From assembly GCA_030539165.1 (NCBI GenBank), contig JAUNSO010000005.1, forward strand, positions 1 to 64,000: 64,000 bases of DNA. Direction: 5' to 3'. Positions 18,082 to 28,600 of the stretch are shown here, in pieces. The stretch is from a bacterium. Lineage in GTDB: Bacteria > Bacillota > Clostridia > Lachnospirales > Lachnospiraceae. Numbering within the stretch: the stretch's first letter is position 1; each line of letters opens with the position of its first letter. Made by a program: the position numbers and the translations under genes. The notes below the pieces were generated by a model, which worked only from the letters and a program-made list of their open reading frames with translations, had not been told where the DNA came from and did no database searches.

Positions 18082-18675
18082 CTACTTGAGAACAATATAT
18101 GCAAAGCCCTCTGCCTCATCTGATATCCTTGCATGGGTATCATTTATGATATCTACATTTGCGCTCTTATACAGAATCTTTTTATATGTGATGACATCAA
18201 CATGCTCTTCCAAAATCAAAATTTTATTTTTCCCCATCTCCAGAAGTGCATTTTTGTCCGCAGTCTTGTCGTCTGCTATATTTTTCAATGTGACATCAAG
18301 ATCATATCCGGCTTCATAGGCATCGGCTATTGTTCCGAAATAACCATCCGTTTCATTAAATGCAGCATAATCCTGTATTGTTTTAAAATCTATAAACACC
18401 TTCGCCATGCCATCCGTCACCTGATACTGTGATAACACTGCACTTTTCATATCGCCTGTACTCTGGTTGTAGGCTGTCAGCTCTTTATTAGTCATCGTCT
18501 GCAGCTCAGTCGCGTCATAATAGCCTGCTGTAAATTCCTCCACAATGGCATCTGTGATACTGCCGTCCTTGTGTACGAAGACCGTTGTCGTGTCTGCATC
18601 AGTCTTTTTCTCGGTACACCCACACACCATAAATATACATAAAATCAGTATCAGACTGATTATCTTTTGCTTCAT
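18082..18675 (-). CDS. Putative lipoprotein, unknown function
   Basis: 197 aa. The signal peptide ends in a lipobox (VCGC, Cys near residue 20), so it should be lipid-anchored outside the membrane. The rest is soluble, mixed alpha/beta, with a pattern of short ionic segments (FVHKDGSITDAIVEEF, ILILEEHVDVITYKKILY). I do not recognise a named domain. It lies 22 bp after recO and 53 bp before glyQS on the same strand. Confidence 0.75.
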   Translation of the reverse strand: MKQKIISLILILCIFMVCGCTEKKTDADTTTVFVHKDGSITDAIVEEFTAGYYDATELQTMTNKELTAYNQSTGDMKSAVLSQYQVTDGMAKVFIDFKTIQDYAAFNETDGYFGTIADAYEAGYDLDVTLKNIADDKTADKNALLEMGKNKILILEEHVDVITYKKILYKSANVDIINDTHARISDEAEGFAYIVLK

Positions 18676-18697
18676 GATTGTCTGTACCCTCCTCTGG

Positions 18698-19387
18698 TCA
18701 ACACCTATCCGTTATTATATCGAAGTTATCTTGGTTTTTCAACATACAATTTTCCAATACTTCCAGACTCTTAAATTTCCTGTCTATGTATTTTCTTCTG
18801 CACTGCGCCGCCAGTTCCGTAACCTGCTGCAGTACCGCATCCGATACATTAAATGTATACAGCTTTTCAATGGTGGAGTTTACGATATATTCAACCGTAT
18901 AGACAGCACTCTCACTCATCTGTTGCTTCACCGGAATTCCAGGGAATTCACCATTCACGACCATTGCTTTGATTTCAAAAACAGTCCTGACCAGTGCATT
19001 GGGGATTGACGGCTGGGTGATCGCACGCAGAGATTGAAATAACAGCTTCAGCAGCTCCCGCTCATCATTGTTTTCTCTTGCATAATAATCTGCAAATTCC
19101 ATAAAATACATGCCCAGATAGGCACCCTCAAAATCCATGCGCAGTTCTTCAAAATAATAACTGATATCAGCCTCGAGTACCGTATAGGATTTTCCCTCGT
19201 ATACTTTAAATGTACCAAAAGAAAAAGGATTGGTTCCTGCCATTAACCGGCTGTTCTGCCGTCTTGCTCCCTTGGCAAATGCAGTAATCTTTCCTCTTTC
19301 TCTGGTCAATATTACAATTCTCTTATCATACTCACCGATAGGACCCGCCTGCAGTACCATGCCTGTCAGAAGGATATAATCTCTCAC
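18698..19387 (-). CDS. recO: DNA repair protein RecO
   Basis: Mediator that helps load RecA on SSB-coated single-stranded DNA in RecFOR recombination. About 229 aa: N-terminal OB fold (TGMVLQAGPIGEYDKRIVILT, then GKITAFAKGARR), then a helical C-terminal domain. The start is taken as GTG at 19387, with GAGGA eight bases upstream and the usual short extension before the first beta strand. The first 56 bp overlap the end of the yqzL-like gene. The order era-yqzL-recO matches Bacillus. Confidence 0.92.
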   Translation of the reverse strand: MRDYILLTGMVLQAGPIGEYDKRIVILTRERGKITAFAKGARRQNSRLMAGTNPFSFGTFKVYEGKSYTVLEADISYYFEELRMDFEGAYLGMYFMEFADYYARENNDERELLKLLFQSLRAITQPSIPNALVRTVFEIKAMVVNGEFPGIPVKQQMSESAVYTVEYIVNSTIEKLYTFNVSDAVLQQVTELAAQCRRKYIDRKFKSLEVLENCMLKNQDNFDIITDRC

Positions 19388-19505
19388 TGCCGCTTTCCTC
19401 TTTTCGTTTCCATGCCAGCTCTGCTTCTGCCTCCACACGGTTTCGGTAGTTCAAATAATCAGATACGCTTCCCGAATTTTCAAACTTCATCCAGTTCTCG
19501 TCCAT
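19332..19505 (-). CDS. YqzL-like small protein
   Basis: 57 aa. It begins MDENWMKFENSGSVSDYLNYR, which resembles the short N-terminal pattern (aromatic, then SG-S-xxYL) of the YqzL family, and it sits at the same place, between era and recO. AGGAGG lies nine bases before the ATG at 19505. The last 18 codons are read from the start of recO in another frame, so the tail is probably not conserved. Function unknown. Confidence 0.65.
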   Translation of the reverse strand: MDENWMKFENSGSVSDYLNYRNRVEAEAELAWKRKEESGSERLYPSDRHGTAGGSYR

Positions 19506-19604
19506 AACCGTACTCCTCCTATTGCTGCTTATCCATAACTGTCCATTACCTTTACAGTTACGCTTTTGTTTCTTTACAATATAGAGTGTACTTTTTTTCA
19601 ATTA

Positions 19605-20510
19605 TTACTCTGTATCTTTTTGGTTATAGCCGAAGTTTTTCAACAGAAAATCGCTGTCACGCCAGTCCTTTTTCACTTTGACCCACAGCTGCAGATTAAC
19701 CTTGCTCTCCAGCAGATCCTCAATCTCATAACGTGCTGCTGACCCGATCTTTTTCAGCATGGCACCGCCTTTTCCGATGATAATTCCTTTATGAGAATCC
19801 CGTTCACAGATGATGGTTGCTTCAATATCAACAATCTGTTTACGATATTTCATGCTTTCGATGCATACCGCAATGCCGTGAGGCACCTCTTCGTCCAGAC
19901 ATTTTAATGCCTTCTCCCGGATCAGTTCTGCCACGATCTGCCGTTCCGGCTGATCGGTAATGGTATCTTCATCGTAAAATGGAACTCCATACGGAAGATA
20001 CTTCATGATGACCTTGATCAGTTCATCAGTATTATGACCCTTCAATGCAGATACAGGTACAATTTCTGCAAAATTGCAGATATCCTTGTATGCATCAATG
20101 AATTTCAGGATTTCGTCTTTTTTGACTGTATCTGTTTTGTTGATTACAAGAATGACCGGTACTTTTACCTTCTGCAGCTTCTCGGCTATCATGCGCTCAC
20201 CGGCCCCGATAAAGGTAGACGGCTCGACGAGCCAGCATACAACGTCCACATCATTAACGGAACGTGTTGCCATAGATACCATATAGTCTCCCAAACGGTT
20301 TTTCGATTTGTGAATACCGGGAGTATCCACGAACACAATCTGCCCCTCATCACAGGTATAGACGGTCTGGATGCGATTTCTGGTTGTCTGCGGTTTATCT
20401 GAGGTAATGGCGATTTTCTGTCCGATCAGATAGTTCATCAATGTGGATTTGCCCACATTCGGACGGCCGATCAACGTCACAAAGCCTGCTTTATACTGTT
20501 CATTCATCAT
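19605..20510 (-). CDS. era: GTPase Era
   Basis: Essential GTPase that binds the 3' end of 16S rRNA during 30S assembly. About 301 aa. The GTPase motifs are GRPNVGKST (G1), DTPG (G3) and NKTD (G4), followed by a C-terminal KH domain with GKGGAMLKKIG. Two adjacent ATGs (20510, 20507) are possible; both have AGGAA upstream. The start overlaps the stop of the DUF4349 gene, so translation is likely coupled. Confidence 0.97.
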   Translation of the reverse strand: MMNEQYKAGFVTLIGRPNVGKSTLMNYLIGQKIAITSDKPQTTRNRIQTVYTCDEGQIVFVDTPGIHKSKNRLGDYMVSMATRSVNDVDVVCWLVEPSTFIGAGERMIAEKLQKVKVPVILVINKTDTVKKDEILKFIDAYKDICNFAEIVPVSALKGHNTDELIKVIMKYLPYGVPFYDEDTITDQPERQIVAELIREKALKCLDEEVPHGIAVCIESMKYRKQIVDIEATIICERDSHKGIIIGKGGAMLKKIGSAARYEIEDLLESKVNLQLWVKVKKDWRDSDFLLKNFGYNQKDTE

Positions 20511-21541
20511 TTTGTTTCCTGTCGCGGCTGCTGATTCTGTGCCTGCTGCTGTTGCTGTACCTGCCGCTGTGGATTCTGTACCTGCTGCTGTTGCTGATTC
20601 TGCATCATATACTGTCTTTGCTGCTCTAATCTCTGAGCCTGCTTTTTCTTGTTAGACTTTATGATTGCACGGATGATCAGGAAAATCACAAAGATGATAA
20701 GTGCCCATACGATCAGGAACGGCAGCGCAATGATCAGTCCGACAATGAAATCAAGGAAGCCCTCACCCACACCATACATACTGTCCACGAAGCCTCTGGT
20801 CATCTTTTCCCATCTGGTGGCTTCTACCTGAGGTGCATAGGTTTTCACTTCATTGATATTGATCTGAACCGTGCTGTAATCCACAAGATTATCATATGTA
20901 CGCAGCTGAGATTCGTAGGACTGCAGTTCATATCTGACCTCAGACAGTCTGCTTTCCAGTGCGATCACTGTATCAACACTGTCAGCCTCTGCGAGCAGTT
21001 CATTTAGACGATCCTGTTCGATCTGCAGGGACTCTACTCTGGACTTTGTATCCACATACTGCAGGGTGATGTCCTCTGCTGACTCCGTTTTATTGGTCAC
21101 ATTTGACATTTCAGCCACATTGCTTACAAATGTGTCCAGTTTATCACTTGGAATACGTGCTTTGATATTTGCATAGCCTGCATCAACAGATGCATACTCA
21201 GCATATCCACCGTACTCTGCTATCCTGTCGTTGATATTCTGAAGCATTTCCTTCATATTCTCTGTCTCAACGCTCATATCCACATTTCTGATCAGCTTTC
21301 TGTTATCTGCCACTGAAACAGACTCGCTGCTGCTATCCTCAGCTACTGCAGCCGTATTCTCTGCTCCGTCCATATCATACGACTCAGATGTATAGACATC
21401 ATCCGTAGCATAATCATACATCGGCTCCTCAGCCGGTGCTGCTTCCTCTAAATAATAGTCGGCTGCCTTGCTTCCGCAGCCCCCCAGCACCACCATCACG
21501 GCCAGCCCTGCCAGCACACTCATTACAATCCCTTTTCTCAT
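20507..21541 (-). CDS. DUF4349 lipoprotein with a glutamine-rich tail
   Basis: 344 aa. Lipobox (LGGCG) near residue 22, an acidic linker, the DUF4349 domain (about 80-245) that includes a coiled-coil hairpin (QIEQDRLNELLAEA and following), a membrane helix near 265-290, a basic stop-transfer segment, then a Gln-rich cytoplasmic tail of about 45 residues. Family members are envelope proteins of unknown role. The tail is encoded by degenerate CTG/TTG repeats (plus strand, 20520-20640). Good AGGAGG before the ATG; it precedes era with a four-base overlap. Confidence 0.8.
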   Translation of the reverse strand: MRKGIVMSVLAGLAVMVVLGGCGSKAADYYLEEAAPAEEPMYDYATDDVYTSESYDMDGAENTAAVAEDSSSESVSVADNRKLIRNVDMSVETENMKEMLQNINDRIAEYGGYAEYASVDAGYANIKARIPSDKLDTFVSNVAEMSNVTNKTESAEDITLQYVDTKSRVESLQIEQDRLNELLAEADSVDTVIALESRLSEVRYELQSYESQLRTYDNLVDYSTVQININEVKTYAPQVEATRWEKMTRGFVDSMYGVGEGFLDFIVGLIIALPFLIVWALIIFVIFLIIRAIIKSNKKKQAQRLEQQRQYMMQNQQQQQVQNPQRQVQQQQQAQNQQPRQETK

Positions 21542-21565
21542 AAGTTCCTCCTTTTGGCATACGCC

Positions 21566-24484
21566 TTAAAATAAATTCTCTGTATATGAAAACAATGCTT
21601 TCTGTTCCTCTATCTTTTCTTCTCCACCCAGTACACAAAGCATATTCTGCGAGATCATAGCCTCTACATGGCCGGCAAGACTCTTGATTTTCTCCTCACT
21701 GACAGACAATACCGCATCTCTTTCCCTTTGGATATCCTCATAGGTCTCATGTGCCAGATAGGATGTCAATGCCCTGCTTCCCTCTGCTGACGGACTCAGC
21801 GGGAGATCCAGATCGCTGACTGCACCGATAATATACTTGGTCATCGTTCTCTCATCTGCTGTAAAAGACTTCAGATACGCAACCGCGCCATGATAAACCT
21901 CCAGTGTCTTTTCCAGATTCGGATCTCTGTATGATACAAAATAAGAATCTCCGACCTTTGAAAATGAATTCATGCAGCCGTAGGCACCACCCTTGACACG
22001 CACGTTATTCCACAGATAATCATATCCCAGAATCACCTTCATAACCTTGAGTGCTCCCGTATACGGCAGTCCCGCTTTTTTATAGTTTCCTGCCACTGCC
22101 ACATACTGTACCTTGGAGGAGGTCTTGAACCCTTCATTTTTCGTTTCGGTTGTGATCGTATAATCTTCCGCTGTAACCGGCTCTGTATACAGCTGTTTCT
22201 TGAACGGTTCTATCTCACACTCCAGTTTGGCGTAGCCCTCATCATTTGCCGTATAGTCCACCATCAGATTTTCAGGTCTGAAGATATACTTCATCAGCTT
22301 CTGCAGCTTAGCTGTCAGATCTGCCTTTTCTTCCTCGAAATGACTTTCCAGACGGTCAACCAGGCGATAAAATTCCAGTCCGCTCATCATGTCTGACAGC
22401 TTTGCAGTCTTAGAGCAGTAAGACAAAGCCCTCAGTGCTGCCGTAGAGTGGCCTGACGATGTCATGCTCATCTGGATCCGGCTCTTCAGCATGGCAAGGA
22501 TCTCATATAATCTCTTTTCATCCGTAAAGTCCGATGTAAAGAGAATTTCACTGATCATCCGGAATGCAAAGTCCAGTCTGCCATAGAGTACCTTGGCACG
22601 AACCTCAAATTTAAGCTGATAGGCGTCATCCTTTCTGGCATCCGCATAGGATGTCACACCTGCACTGATACCGCCGCTGTTCCGGTTGATTTCATTAAAC
22701 AAATCGCCGTAGCTGTAGTGTTCTGTGCTGATAAAGCCCAGTACATTCTTTAATATTCCCATATAGGATATCAGCTCATAGGGCACATCCTTCGTATCAA
22801 ACAGCAGATTCAGGTATCCGATTCCGTTTGTAAACAGATTGTGCTGTAATACAAGCGTATTGGCAACATGCTTTTCTGTCAGGATAAAAGGCTGCGCCTT
22901 CCGGTCTATATCTTCTCTTTGCAGCAGAGGAATCGTTTCCAGCTCTTCTTTCGTACTCGGCTCCTCCTGATAGCGGATCAGATTCTCCGTCTGCAGCACC
23001 ATCTGCTTGATTTCATCAGCCGACAGACCGGCCTTATATGCAGCCAGACGCTCTGCTTCCTTTTGATCCAGCTCTGCAGTCAGTCCTCTTTTGGGCTCTA
23101 CAATGACAATAGAACCATGTGTATTATCGATCAGATACTTTTGTATCAGCTCTTCAAAATATCCGCTGTCTACCTTGCTCTTAATAAACGCAAATGTCTC
23201 CAGCTCTTCAATATGCATAAACGGCTTTGTCTCATCATACAGCCAGCTGTCATATGCCTGCAGTCCATACATCAGACCCTTTGGATAAGAGCCGTAATCA
23301 GCTTCTCTGTATCGGAACTCGTAATAATTGATACCGGCTAACAGCGCCTTTTGATCCATACCATTCTTGACAATACCCTGCAGCACTTCGCGAATGGTGT
23401 CAAGAAATGCGTTCAGATCTGATCGGTTCGCATTCTTGGCAATCACTGAAAAATATGGCTGGTATACACCATTTTCATAGGTACTCATGATATCCTTGCC
23501 TATTTTTCTATCCAGAAGTGCCTGCTTTAACGGAGCTCCCGGTGCAGCCAGAAGTGCATACTCTATGATCTGAAATGCCAGATAGAGTTCACGGTTCAGA
23601 CTTGTATCAATGACAAGATTATAGGACAGATACGTATTATCCTCCAAGGGTTCCTCATTTGTGATTGAATACTCCTTTGTCTTTGTAACGATTTCTGAGA
23701 ATCCCTTTTGCAGGCTGATGGAGGAGTCGATCTGAATTTTGTCAAAGCTGCTCAAATACTCCTGATCCATCCATATCAGCTTCTCTTCCATATCCATATC
23801 ACCGTAGAGATAAATATAAGAATTGGATGGATGATAATAGGTTCTGTGAAACTCCAGAAACTTCTCATAAGTCAGTTTCGGTATATCAGCAGGGTCTCCG
23901 CCTGATTCAAAGGAATATGCAGTGTCCGGAAACAATGTATTAAACACCTCTCTGTCCAGCATATCATCCGGTGAAGAAAATGCTCCCTTCATTTCATTAT
24001 ATACAACACCATTGATTTCGATGGGCGCCTTCTCATCCTCTATTTCATAGTGCCAGCCCTCCTGTCGGAATATCTCTTCTCTTTGATAGATATTCGGATA
24101 GAACACTGCATCCAGATAGACATGCATCAGATTCTGAAAATCCTTGTCATTGCAGCTGGCTACCGGATATACCGTCTTGTCCGGATAGGTCATCGCATTC
24201 AGAAATGTATTCAGAGAGCCCTTCACGAGCTCCACAAACGGATCCTTTGCCGGAAAATTCTTTGAACCACACAGTACGGAATGCTCCAGTATATGCGGTA
24301 GTCCGGTACTGTCATATGGCGGAGTCCGAAACCCGATGGAAAATACTTTATTACGGTCATCATTTGACAACAGCAGTACATTGGCTCCTGTTTTTTTGTG
24401 ACGCATCAGATATCCTCTGGAATTCAGATCCTTAACATCTCTTTCCTCTATCAGTTCATATGCTTTCATATTTGATAAACTCAT
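21566..24484 (-). CDS. M16C zinc peptidase (presequence-protease type)
   Basis: 972 aa, the full PreP/M16C length. The inverted zinc motif HxxEH (HILEH) lies near residue 65, and the family segment FVELVKGSLNTFLNAMTYPDKTVYPVAS follows. Two M16 halves form a clam-shell chamber; an M16C-associated domain lies in the middle. There is no signal peptide, so it likely degrades short peptides in the cytoplasm. It lies between the rhomboid-like gene (30 bp upstream) and the DUF4349 lipoprotein. Confidence 0.93.
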   Translation of the reverse strand: MSLSNMKAYELIEERDVKDLNSRGYLMRHKKTGANVLLLSNDDRNKVFSIGFRTPPYDSTGLPHILEHSVLCGSKNFPAKDPFVELVKGSLNTFLNAMTYPDKTVYPVASCNDKDFQNLMHVYLDAVFYPNIYQREEIFRQEGWHYEIEDEKAPIEINGVVYNEMKGAFSSPDDMLDREVFNTLFPDTAYSFESGGDPADIPKLTYEKFLEFHRTYYHPSNSYIYLYGDMDMEEKLIWMDQEYLSSFDKIQIDSSISLQKGFSEIVTKTKEYSITNEEPLEDNTYLSYNLVIDTSLNRELYLAFQIIEYALLAAPGAPLKQALLDRKIGKDIMSTYENGVYQPYFSVIAKNANRSDLNAFLDTIREVLQGIVKNGMDQKALLAGINYYEFRYREADYGSYPKGLMYGLQAYDSWLYDETKPFMHIEELETFAFIKSKVDSGYFEELIQKYLIDNTHGSIVIVEPKRGLTAELDQKEAERLAAYKAGLSADEIKQMVLQTENLIRYQEEPSTKEELETIPLLQREDIDRKAQPFILTEKHVANTLVLQHNLFTNGIGYLNLLFDTKDVPYELISYMGILKNVLGFISTEHYSYGDLFNEINRNSGGISAGVTSYADARKDDAYQLKFEVRAKVLYGRLDFAFRMISEILFTSDFTDEKRLYEILAMLKSRIQMSMTSSGHSTAALRALSYCSKTAKLSDMMSGLEFYRLVDRLESHFEEEKADLTAKLQKLMKYIFRPENLMVDYTANDEGYAKLECEIEPFKKQLYTEPVTAEDYTITTETKNEGFKTSSKVQYVAVAGNYKKAGLPYTGALKVMKVILGYDYLWNNVRVKGGAYGCMNSFSKVGDSYFVSYRDPNLEKTLEVYHGAVAYLKSFTADERTMTKYIIGAVSDLDLPLSPSAEGSRALTSYLAHETYEDIQRERDAVLSVSEEKIKSLAGHVEAMISQNMLCVLGGEEKIEEQKALFSYTENLF

Positions 24485-24514
24485 TGATATGCCTCTCTTT
24501 TTCTGTTTTGATAC

Positions 24515-25372
24515 TTACTTTATGTGTTTATGAGTAAACAGATGCTCCTGACAATACTCATAATTTCCGTTGCACTTGGAACAAAACCTGAATTCCAGCG
24601 TCGGATCATCCTCTTCTGTTCTGCCGCAGATTGCACATTTATGCTTCGTCACGGTTCGCGCACGGTTCACCTGCTGGTGGTATACCTTTTTCCGGTGGAT
24701 TTCCTTCGGCGTGATACGCTTCATATTGCGTGTCGAAAGGAAAAACAGGATAAAGTTCAGTAATGATGCTGCAATGGCCACTCTGATCTCTGCACCACCC
24801 ATAATAAAGCTGTATGCAAGGATCGCACCATATACATAGGCCATCCATTTGATCTTGATTGGAATAATAAACCAGAACAAAATCTGCATATCAGGATAAT
24901 TGGCGGCAAATGCAAGGAATATAGACATATTGACATAGTATGTGGAAATCATCATGCTGATGATCATTCCGTATCCATATGCATTGCCCGGATTCGGATC
25001 CATGCCTGTCCGGACAAGATATAGTGCAAATGCACCAATGGCCGTAAACAGCATACCCGACAATATATACGCATTGTATCGGAACGCTCCCCATGTCCTC
25101 TCCAGTGTTGTTCCAAGCGAATAATAGAAATATAGCATGATCGCCAGGAATATAACATTATAATCGCTGGGGGGAATCAGCATCCATGTAACGAGTCTCC
25201 AGATCTGTCCATGCAGTATCTCATATGGATTCAGACTGAGCCAGTTTGTGATTGACGGTGAAAATATCTGCATCACATAACCGATTGCATATCCTCCTAT
25301 AATATAAAGAGAAAGATTATTGATGGCATATCGCCCGATTTTCTTCTCTAAACGGTTCAGAAATTTACTCAT
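24515..25372 (-). CDS. Rhomboid/derlin-like membrane protein with a C-terminal zinc ribbon
   Basis: 285 aa. About six membrane helices (residues 15-225) in rhomboid-like order, including the derlin-like IWRLVTWML loop and YSLGTTLERTWG. The catalytic GxSG serine and the partner histidine are not found, so it is probably a non-catalytic rhomboid. After a basic linker the C-terminus carries a zinc-ribbon pattern: CxxC (CAIC), CxxC (CSKC), then CQEH and a His-rich end. Start is the ATG at 25372, seven bases after GAGGTG. It begins the M16C-DUF4349-era gene run. Confidence 0.75.
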   Translation of the reverse strand: MSKFLNRLEKKIGRYAINNLSLYIIGGYAIGYVMQIFSPSITNWLSLNPYEILHGQIWRLVTWMLIPPSDYNVIFLAIMLYFYYSLGTTLERTWGAFRYNAYILSGMLFTAIGAFALYLVRTGMDPNPGNAYGYGMIISMMISTYYVNMSIFLAFAANYPDMQILFWFIIPIKIKWMAYVYGAILAYSFIMGGAEIRVAIAASLLNFILFFLSTRNMKRITPKEIHRKKVYHQQVNRARTVTKHKCAICGRTEEDDPTLEFRFCSKCNGNYEYCQEHLFTHKHIK

Positions 25373-25429
25373 GTAATACACCTCATCCTTAATTGACCAG
25401 CGCCATTTTGGCGCGTTTCGCCTCTTGGT

Positions 25430-25458
25430 ATTGTACCATTGCAGCGAATAAATGTAAA
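25430..25458 (-). promoter_or_regulatory. Promoter of the rhomboid-like gene
   Basis: Minus strand TTTACA (25458-25453), 17-bp spacer, TACAAT (25435-25430). A short GC-rich hairpin (GCGCCA / TGGCGC, about 25401-25415) lies in the resulting leader. Confidence 0.65.
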
Positions 25459-25521
25459 CATGACCATATCAAATTTAATCTTTGCGATATACTTTTTTTA
25501 GAATTTGGTCAGGACTTCCGA

Positions 25522-25550
25522 TTGCACTTTTAAAAACCATGTCGTATAAT
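25522..25550 (+). promoter_or_regulatory. Promoter of the 1410-residue protein gene
   Basis: TTGCAC (25522-25527), 17-bp spacer, TATAAT (25545-25550), about 55 bases upstream of the AAAGGAGG ribosome site. Divergent from the rhomboid-like promoter. Confidence 0.75.
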
Positions 25551-25611
25551 GTAAAATGGTCTGCACAGACAAACTATATAAATAAGAAACAGAAATAAAG
25601 GAGGCACGGAA

Positions 25612-28600
25612 ATGGCCTTACATAAACTCGGAATTGACATTGGGTCCACGACCGTCAAAATAGCTGTTATCAATGATAAAAATGAACTGCTCTTCTCTGA
25701 TTATGAGCGTCATTTTGCAAATATACGGGAAACTCTGGCAAGTCTGCTTTCCAAGGCATACAGTCAGCTTGGAGAATTGGAGATCTCACCGATGATCACA
25801 GGCTCCGGTGGTCTGACGCTTGCCAACCATCTGCAGGTTCCATTTGTACAGGAGGTCATAGCGGTATCTACCGCACTCTCCGATTATGCTCCCCAGACGG
25901 ATGTAGCCATTGAACTCGGCGGCGAGGATGCCAAGATTATTTATTTTGAAGGCGGCAATGTAGAACAGCGCATGAACGGAATCTGTGCCGGTGGTACAGG
26001 CTCCTTTATTGATCAGATGGCTTCATTGCTCCAGACGGACGCCATGGGGCTGAACGAATATGCCAAAAATTATCAGTCTCTCTATACCATAGCTGCCCGT
26101 TGCGGTGTATTTGCCAAATCAGATATCCAGCCGCTCATCAATGACGGTGCAACAAAAGAAGATCTTGCGGCATCTATCTTTCAGGCGGTTGTCAATCAGA
26201 CGATCAGTGGTCTGGCCTGTGGTAAGCCAATCCGCGGTCATGTTGCATTTCTTGGCGGACCTCTGCACTTTCTTTCAGAATTAAAGGCTTCATTTATCCG
26301 TACATTAAAACTGGATGATGAGCATATTATAGCACCTGAGCATTCACACCTGTTTGCTGCCATAGGCTCTGCATTGAATTATCATACAGATGTCGTCACG
26401 ACTCTGTCTGATATGGTTGCCAGACTATCCGGCGATATCAAGATGGAATTCGAGGTGGAACGTATGGAACCGCTCTTTGCTTCCAAAAAGGACTATGCAG
26501 CCTTTGAAGAGCGCCACAATGCACATTGCGTAGTCACCGCACCATTAAAGGACTATGAGGGCAACTGCTTTCTCGGAATTGATGCCGGCTCTACCACGAC
26601 CAAGGTGGCTCTTGTCGGTGAGGATGGCTCTCTTTTGTATTCTTTCTACAGCAACAATAACGGCAGTCCTCTTGCTACGACGATCCGTTCCATCAAGGAG
26701 ATCTATCATTTGCTGCCGCCCAGTGCATCTATTGTACATTCCTGCTCCACCGGTTACGGTGAAGCTCTGATCAAGGCAGCGCTGATGCTGGATGAGGGAG
26801 AGGTTGAGACCGTTTCTCATTATTATGCTGCTGCATTTTTCGAGCCCGATGTGGACTGTATTCTGGACATCGGCGGTCAGGATATGAAATGCATCAAGAT
26901 CAAGAATCACACCGTTGACAGTGTACAGCTAAATGAGGCATGCTCCTCCGGCTGTGGATCCTTTATTGAAACATTTGCCAAGTCTCTGAACTACAGCGTA
27001 CAGGACTTCGCGCAGGCTGCTCTTTTTGCAAAGCATCCGATTGATCTTGGCACACGCTGTACCGTTTTCATGAATTCCAAGGTAAAGCAGGCACAAAAGG
27101 AAGGCGCCGGTGTGGATGACATCTCTGCCGGACTTGCCTATTCCGTTATCAAAAATGCCCTGTTCAAGGTGATCAAAGTCTCCGATGCCTCACAGCTTGG
27201 CTCCCGCATCGTCGTACAGGGTGGTACATTTTATAATGATGCCGTACTGCGCAGCTTTGAAAAAATAGCCGACTGTGATGTCATACGTCCTGATATTGCC
27301 GGTATTATGGGTGCCTTTGGTGCCGCACTGATTGCAAGAGAACGACATACTGAAAACTATGTATCCACCATGCTGTCCATCGATAAGATCAATGCACTGG
27401 AGTTTTCGACGAGTATGGCAAAATGCAAGGGCTGTACCAATAACTGCCGTCTGACCATCAATAAATTCACAGGCGGTCGTCAGTATATCTCCGGCAATCG
27501 TTGCGAACGTGGAATCGGAAAGACAAAAAATGAAAACAATATCCCGAATCTGTTTGAATATAAAGAACAGCGTCTCTTTTCCTACGAGCCGCTGCCGATT
27601 GATGAAGCACCCCGAGGCAGAATCGGAGTTCCGCGTGTATTAAACATGTATGAAAACTATCCGTTCTGGTTTACATTCCTGACCGAACTCGGATTTCAGG
27701 TCGTGCTCTCACCCAGTTCGACACATAAGATCTATGAGCTCGGTATCGAGTCGATCCCAAGTGAATCAGAATGTTATCCTGCCAAGCTCGTGCACGGGCA
27801 TATTGCATGGCTGATCAGGCAGGGCGTTCCGGCCATCTTCTATCCCTCTCTGTTTTATGAGAGAAATGAAACTCCGGATGCCAATAATCATTATAATTGT
27901 CCGATTGTAACCTCCTATCCGGAAAACATCAAAAATAATATGGATGAAATCCAGCATGGTGATGTGCGGTTTATCAATCCATTCATGTCATTTCGGGATG
28001 AGGCAGTGATCGCTGACCGGCTCAAGGAGGCTTTTCCGGAGATATCAGATAATGATATCGTGATCGCAGTTCATGCCGGATGGACAGAGCTTGAAAATGC
28101 CCATCATGATATTCAGTCAAAGGGAGAAGAGGTACTGCGCTATCTTGAGGAAACAGGAAGACGCGGTATTGTTCTGGCCGGCAGGCCCTATCATATCGAC
28201 CCGGAGATCAATCACGGCATTCCTGAACTGATTACTTCCTATGATGTAGCTGTACTCACAGAGGATTCCGTGGCGCATCTGGCACCGGTAGAACGTCCCC
28301 TGCGTGTATCTGATCAGTGGATGTACCATACCAGACTGTATAATGCAGCAAATTTCGTCAGAACCCGAGACGATCTGGAGCTTGTACAGCTGAATTCATT
28401 TGGCTGTGGACTGGATGCCGTTACGACAGATCAGGTCAGCGAGATTCTGACCGGCTCTGATAAAATCTATACATGCCTGAAAATCGACGAAGTGAACAAC
28501 CTTGGAGCAGCCAGGATCCGTATTCGCTCCCTGCTCTCAGCCATTAAAGTACGTGAGCGCAAACAGATGAAGCGTGAAATACATTCCTCTGCATATCATC

